Origin: Benincasa hispida
Lineage: Eukaryota; Streptophyta; Magnoliopsida; Cucurbitales; Cucurbitaceae
Assembly: GCF_009727055.1 (NCBI RefSeq)
Contig: NC_052354.1
Span: 44,778,077-44,842,076, forward strand
Length of the DNA: 64,000 nt
Direction: 5' to 3'
How positions within the stretch are numbered: the stretch's first letter is position 1; each line of letters starts with the position of its first letter. The position numbers and the translations under genes are program-made. Positions 58,915-64,000 of the stretch are shown here, in pieces. The notes below the pieces were generated by a model, which worked only from the letters and a program-made list of their open reading frames with translations, made no database searches and was not told the origin of the DNA.

Positions 58915-59830
58915 ATGGCTACAACCACTATCAGTTTATTTAAGCGTCGAAAAACTGAATGGCCAAACTATTCAAGTTAAAACATATGCTCACGATGATA
59001 TCATCATCGAGGATCTGAAGTTTGTCCTTACGGAGGAATGTCCTTCTATTCACCTTAGGACACTACTCGAAATGTTCGGGTTAGCGTACGAGCATTGGAA
59101 CATGGGCAAATGAGAAGGCTCGAGCCTATATCTTGGCCAGTCTTAGTGACGTGTTGGCCAAGAAACACGAGTCTATGGTCTCGCATGTGAGATCATGGAA
59201 TCCTTACAGGGAATGTTCAGACAGCCGTCTGAACAACTCAAGAATGAGGCTCTGAAATACATCTTCAGCTCCAAAATGGAGGAAGGCACCTCTTTTCGTG
59301 AACACGTGCTGAATATGATAGTCCAATTTAATGTGGCGAAAATGAATAGGTCTAAAATCGATGAGGGCAGTCAGGTTAGCATTATCCTACATTCATTGTC
59401 AGAGAGCTTCCTCCACTTTGTTAGCAATATGATTCTTAACAAAGTGGACTACTCCCTCATCACCCTCCTCAATGAGTTGCAGACTTACCAATCCTTGTTG
59501 AAAAGTAAGGAGAAAAGGGGAGGTGAGGCAAATGTTGCCTCGTCTTTTAAAAGGTTCTATCTAGGTTCGACTTCAGGAACAAAGTTTGCACCTTCAACTT
59601 CTTATTCTGGAAAGAGGAAGAAGAAGAAGGGTGGTAAAGGGAAAGGGAATGTGCTTGCTAACCCGCCACCTGTCGCCTAGAAGAAACGTCTACCACCGGT
59701 TGAAAAAGGAAAATATTTCCACTGTAACCAGGATAGACATTGGAAGAGGAATTGTCCTTGTTATCTAAAGGAAAAGAAGGCAGCCAAGGCTAAGGCCAAG
59801 GCAGACAAAGGTAAACGTGATTTACTTGTG
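58915..59830 (+). pseudogene. gag: Copia gag with broken zinc knuckle
   Basis: ATG 58,915 opens MATTTISLF, the same start as the minus copy at 1,660. Frame shifts occur between about 58,950 and 59,190. From 59,195 the frame is open for 161 codons (MESLQGMFRQPSEQLKNE, EGTSFREHVLNMIVQFN, SFLHFVSNMILNKVDY, LLNELQTYQSLL) to a TAG at 59,678-59,680, followed in frame by the nucleocapsid KYFHCNQDRHWKRNCP. This zinc knuckle has lost its first Cys (Tyr instead), leaving an incomplete CCHC. Capsid and nucleocapsid protein of the element; non-functional. Confidence 0.88.
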
Positions 59831-60230
59831 TTAGAAACTTGTTTAGTGGAGAATGATGATTATGCTTGGATAATAGATTCGGGCGTTACTAATTATGTAT
59901 GTTCTTCTTTTCAGGGGATTAGATCCTAGCGACAGCTGGAGTCTGGTGAGATGACGTTGCGAGTAAGCACCGGGCACGTTGTCTCAATTGTGGTAGTGAG
60001 AGGCATCTAGTTAACTTTTTAGAAAAGGTTTCTAATATTAAAAGATGTCTTTGTAGTTCCTGAACTAAAAAGGAACCTTATTTTTGTAAAGTGTCTGTTA
60101 CAATGCCATTACACTCTTTCTTTCAAATTGAATAAAGCGTTTATTCATAAGGCCGTTAGCCTTAAGTTCCTTCCATAACATAGAGATGTTTAAATCCATC
60201 GTAACTCAATCTAAACACCAACGAGTTTCT
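59831..60230 (+). pseudogene. pol: Copia protease, decayed
   Basis: Follows the zinc knuckle: LETCLVENDDYAWIIDSGVT contains the aspartic protease motif (DSGVTN for the usual DSGATN) at about 59,876. Stops appear shortly after (for example TAG near 59,928) and frame shifts follow. The downstream block VFVVPELKRNLI is still legible near 60,050-60,085. Confidence 0.8.
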
Positions 60231-60239
60231 CAAAAAAAA

Positions 60240-61333
60240 AAAAAAAAGCCCAACTTTGGCACCTTCGATTAGGGCACATCAATCTCAATAGGATTGAGAG
60301 ATTGGTGAAGCATGGCCTTCTAAGCGAGTTAGACGAAAATTCTTTACTAGTGTGCAAATCTTGCTTTGAAGGTAAGTTGACTAAAAGACCTTTTACTGGA
60401 AAAGGTTATCGAGCCAAAGAGTCTCTTGAATTAGTACATTCTGACCTTTGTGGTCCTATGAATTTGCGAGCTCGAGGAGGCTATGAGTACTTTCTTAGTT
60501 TTATTGATGATTACTCGAGATATGGGTATGTCTATCTGATGCAACGAAAGTTAGAATCTTTTGAAAAGTTCAAATTATTTAAGGCTGAAGTTGAGAATTC
60601 TTTGGATAGACGAATAAAAACACTTCAATTAGATCGAGGTGGGGAGTTTTTGGATTATGAGTTCCAAGACTATTTATTAGAACATGGAATCGTTTCCCAA
60701 CTCTTGACACTGGCTACACCTTAGCAAAATAGTGTAGCAGAAAGGAGAAATAGAACCTTGTTAGACATAGTTCGTTCGATGATGAGTTAGGCTTCCATAC
60801 CTAACTCGTTTTAGGGTTTCGCAGTGGAGACTGCGATATACATTTTCAACTGTGTTCCTTCTAAGAGTGTTGCAAGAACACCTCTAGAGTTGTGGAACGG
60901 GCGTAAAGCTAGTTTACGTCACTTTCACATATGGAGTTGCCCGAAACGTGTGCTTGAGGTAAATCCCAAAAGGTTGGAATCACGATCGAGGTTATGCCTC
61001 TTTGTAGGCTACCCCAAAGGTACACGGAGAGGTTACTTTTATGATCCGTCCGAAAACAAGGTGTTTGTTTCCACGAATGCTACTTTCCTGGAGGAGGATC
61101 ATATCAGGAAGCACAATCCACGTAGGAAAGTCGTGTTAAGTGAATTTTCTAAAGAAACTACTGAAACTTCAGCAAGATTTGTTAAAGGACCTGCTTCATC
61201 AACCAAAATTGTTGATGATAGTTCATCTAGTAGGTCGGCTCCACCTCAAGAGTTGAGGGAACCTTGATGTAGTGGGAGGGTTACGAACTCGCCTGATCGC
61301 TATCTGGGTTTCACATAAATCCTAGCTATTGGT
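60240..61333 (+). pseudogene. pol: Copia integrase
   Basis: Gag-pre-integrase zinc finger: WHLRLGH-like start at about 60,257, Cys pair in VCKSCFEGK near 60,355-60,370. Catalytic Asp at 60,442 (HSDL) and 60,632 (LDRGGE), Glu at 60,740 (VAERRNR). Stops at 60,722 (TAG), 60,788 (TAG), about 60,813 (TAG) and 61,265 (TGA) break it. The C-terminal part is open from 60,824 to 61,267, including LFVGYPKGTRRGYFYDP. At 61,333 it is interrupted by a solo LTR. The reverse transcriptase continues at 63,020. Confidence 0.9.
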
Positions 61334-63019
61334 TGATGCATTATTGTTATGCGATGAAATAATGGTAAGAATGCGATGGTGGAAATGCCTTGTGAATACA
61401 AGTTTTCTCAGTAAGACCTAAGTATAAATCCTACTGAGTTTCCTGGTAAGCCCAGGGACTAAGGAAAACAGTATGCGATGGTAATTTTTTAGATCACTTT
61501 GTGGTGACAAATAAAATAATGCGTTGGTTGGTTGGTTGTTTGAAATATAAAAGCTATACGGTGGATTTGAGAAAAGAGTAAATAATACGGAAGATGTGAT
61601 GAGTATGCGGCGGAACGGGTTGAGAAGGGATTTAGCTAACACTTCCTAAGAATGCGTTCATGTTATGCGATCATGCTACACACATACACTAGCAAGTCAT
61701 CTCTCAATGTAAATGTTATGGCTTTTATTTTTAGATTGCAAGCGATGTATGCGATGGTGTCTATAGGACCTACGTTTAAGCCTCTATTCTTGTCTATGCA
61801 ATGACGAATGACACACACATACACAAGGTGACCGCATACTATCATGACCTATTTCTAGGGTACATGCGATGCATGTTGGCAAACAGAGCTTATCTGTAAG
61901 TCTCTATCTCTTGCTTATGCATATCTAATCTTGCTCTCTCGAGTCTAGATTCTAACCTAGCTCTTTCGAGTCTTAGGTTCTTTCTTTAGACTCTCTCTCG
62001 AGTAGCTCTAAAGGGTGATGGGTGCAACATAAGACAAGATGATCGCATGCAAAGAAAATCTTAGGTCATGTAAGCTAAGTACTTCTCAACCCATTCGACA
62101 ATTTTAGCTACTCATGCGTATTTTACAGAGAGTGAATAGATGTAGAAATGCAAGTTCCATTCTATATATATATAATCAAAGTACAAAATGACAATGCGAA
62201 ATAAGAATAAAGAGTCTGGTAGTAATTTCTTGCTTCCTAAGGCTTTTACACTGTTTTTCTCTACTCTACTCTAAAGATATTCTAGCTCTTGCAAGAGTCG
62301 GCCCTATCTCTGTTTTTCCACGCTCCCTGGCACTCTCTCGAGCTGTCCAGGACGAACTTTCAGCATCTTTTCCCTTCTCTCGCTTCCGCCTTCTAAGTAT
62401 AAAGAAAACTAAGAACAAGGCTAACTATCCGAACTGTAAAACTGGGCTAACTAACTAACTGCTCGAGCTCCTTCGTGAAGGTGGCCTTCGGTATTTATAG
62501 AGCTTCAGGGAGAAAAGCTTCTTCTCTCTTATGATTGCACTGATGAGATGACATTAATTCTCTGTCTGTTGCGCCGAATAATTGTCACCCAAAAGTTGAG
62601 TGTACTTGCTACAGTAGGTCATTAACGGCTTGTCAACTTAATTCGGAATCGACCGTCATCATCTTTCTGTCCCATCGTGATTTATTAAGCTTTCACCCCG
62701 ATGTGCTCACCTTAATGTGCCGGCTCTATTCGGCCACCTTCTTGAGTAGATTTTCGCGAGCGCAAACGAACACATAGCCTTGCGGTCACAATCTCTTATG
62801 TGCTCGGACGTTAATTTATTTAGATCACATTTCCATCTTGCACCAATGCATTTTCTGCACAAAAATACATAAGTTAGCTGTTTTCATGCTTTGGACACAT
62901 GCGATCGCAATGTTGTGAATTTAATGCTTTTGGACGCAATATTGTATATTTTTACCATCGCAATCCTGCATTATTTTATAACTTTGTGCTGTAATAACGT
63001 GCATTTCTGCCTGTTATCA
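61334..63019 (-). mobile_element. Solo gypsy LTR inserted in copia pol, 1,686 bp
   Basis: Minus strand TGATAACAGGCAGAAATG at 63,019 to AATGCATCA at 61,334. Flanks TTGGT (61,329-61,333) and GTGGT (63,020-63,024) are a target duplication with one mismatch. It matches the LTRs of the element at 47,325-55,461 and the LTR at 1-3,579. A TATA-like CTATAAATA is on the minus strand at 62,492-62,500. Recombination between two LTRs of a full insertion is the usual origin. Confidence 0.9.
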
Positions 63020-64000
63020 GTGGTAGATGGCGACATTGAGGATCCGTTGTCCTATCAAAAGGCAATGGAGGATATTGACGGGGATGAATGGGTCAAAGCC
63101 ATGAATCTTGAGATGGAGTCGATGTTCTTCAACTCGGTATGGGATCTTGTAGATCAGCCTAATGGAGTAAGACCCATAGGTTGTAAATGGATCTACAAGC
63201 GCAAACAGGGTGTTGATAGGAATGTGCAAACCTTCAAGGCTCAACTTGTGGCAAAAGGTTATACCTAGGTGGAGGGAGTTGACTATGAGGATACTTTCTC
63301 ACCTGTTGCCATGTTAAAATTGATCTGCATCCTCCTGTCCATTGTAGCTTATTATAATTATGAGATTTGGAAAATGGACGTCAAGATGGCTTTTCTAAAT
63401 GGAAATTTTGAGGAGACCATTTACATGGTGCAACCCGAAGGATTCATTGCCCAATGTGAGGAGCAAAAAGTTTGCAAACTGAATCGGTTCATTTATGAGC
63501 TTAAGCAGGCGTCTCGATCTTTGAATATCTGATTTGATGTTGCAATCAAATCGTATGATTTTGACTAAAACGTTGATGAACCTTGTGTTTACAAGAAAAT
63601 AGTCAACGGTTCAGTAGCTTTCTTAGTATTGTATGTAGACGATATACTATTCATTGGGAATGATGTAGGTCTACCGATTACAGTTAAGAACTGGCTAACG
63701 ACCCAATTCCAAATGAAAGATTTGGGATAGACTCAGTTCTTTTTGGGTATAGAGATCTTTTGGGATCGTAAGAACAAACTGCTAGCGTTGTCTTAGGCAT
63801 CGTATATTGACAAAATCATGCTCAAGTACTCAATGCAGAACTCCAAAAAGGGCCTAATACCATTCAGACATGGTGTCACTTTGTCTAAGGACATGTGTCC
63901 TAAGACACCTCAAGAGGTTGAGGATATGAGACAGGTCCCATATGCATGTACCGTTGGCAGTTTAATGTATGCGATGCTCTTCACTAGGCTAGACATCTGC
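63020..64000 (+). pseudogene. pol: Copia reverse transcriptase, runs off window
   Basis: Resumes after the solo LTR with DGDIEDPLSYQKAMEDIDGD, WVKAMNLEMESMFFNSVWDL and PIGCKWIYKRK. KMAFLNG lies near 63,389 and the catalytic YVDD at 63,632-63,643. The frame then reads KDMCPKTPQEVEDMRQVPYA to the window end. In-frame stops: TAG near 63,267, TGA near 63,531, TAA near 63,566, TAG near 63,728 and TAG near 63,795. RNase H and the 3' LTR would lie beyond 64,000. Confidence 0.9.

Overview
The window looks like nuclear DNA of a flowering plant. It is a repeat island built almost entirely from LTR retrotransposons, with one patch of plastid-derived DNA and no host gene that I can call intact. Plant signs are copia pol domains next to initiator-Met-type primer-binding sites, a gypsy element with a tRNA-Asp-type primer site and a long-terminal-repeat (LTR)-flanking TTTGGGGG purine tract, a Tourist-like MITE, and copies of ndhB, rps12, psbF, psbL, psbJ and psaB. 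A cucurbit is my best guess from the look of the copia gag, but that is weak inference. No bacterial operon, CRISPR array, rRNA or tRNA was found.

Layout. 1-11.6 kb: pieces of one copia family (LTR, leader, gag) in both orientations plus a gypsy LTR, stitched at isolated single Ns that mark doubtful joins. 11.6-13.2 kb: A-rich DNA that on the minus strand resembles the promoter, 5' UTR and leader intron of a plant gene. 13,174-20,264: a copia element with two LTRs, primer site, purine tract and a decayed pol, but no gag or protease. 19.4-37.3 kb: a huge imperfect inverted repeat (arms about 8.5 and 8.8 kb) centred near 28.26 kb in a second copia gag; it may be a fold-back assembly error. 37.3-38.0 kb: LTR, primer site and gag start of that second copia type. 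38.03-39.49 kb: a mosaic of four plastid loci. 39.5-43.7 kb: a minus-strand copia body joined to plus-strand LTR pieces. 43.7-56.7 kb: one copia LTR carrying two separate insertions, a solo LTR (44,407-47,300) and a non-autonomous gypsy element (47,325-55,461), the latter itself holding another solo LTR (51,978-54,570); all three have 5-bp target duplications. 56.7-64 kb: leader, gag, protease, integrase and reverse transcriptase of that copia, with a further solo gypsy LTR at 61,334-63,019; pol runs off the window end.

The coding sequences are decayed retrotransposon gag-pol: gag forms the particle, protease cuts the polyprotein, integrase inserts the cDNA, and reverse transcriptase/RNase H copies the RNA. 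None is intact. The most unusual signals are dense arrays of a CGATCG-centred palindrome in the LTRs and leaders of one copia subfamily, a conserved splice-acceptor-like sequence just before gag, the plastid mosaic with an open ndhB-psbF fusion frame, and the giant inverted repeat.
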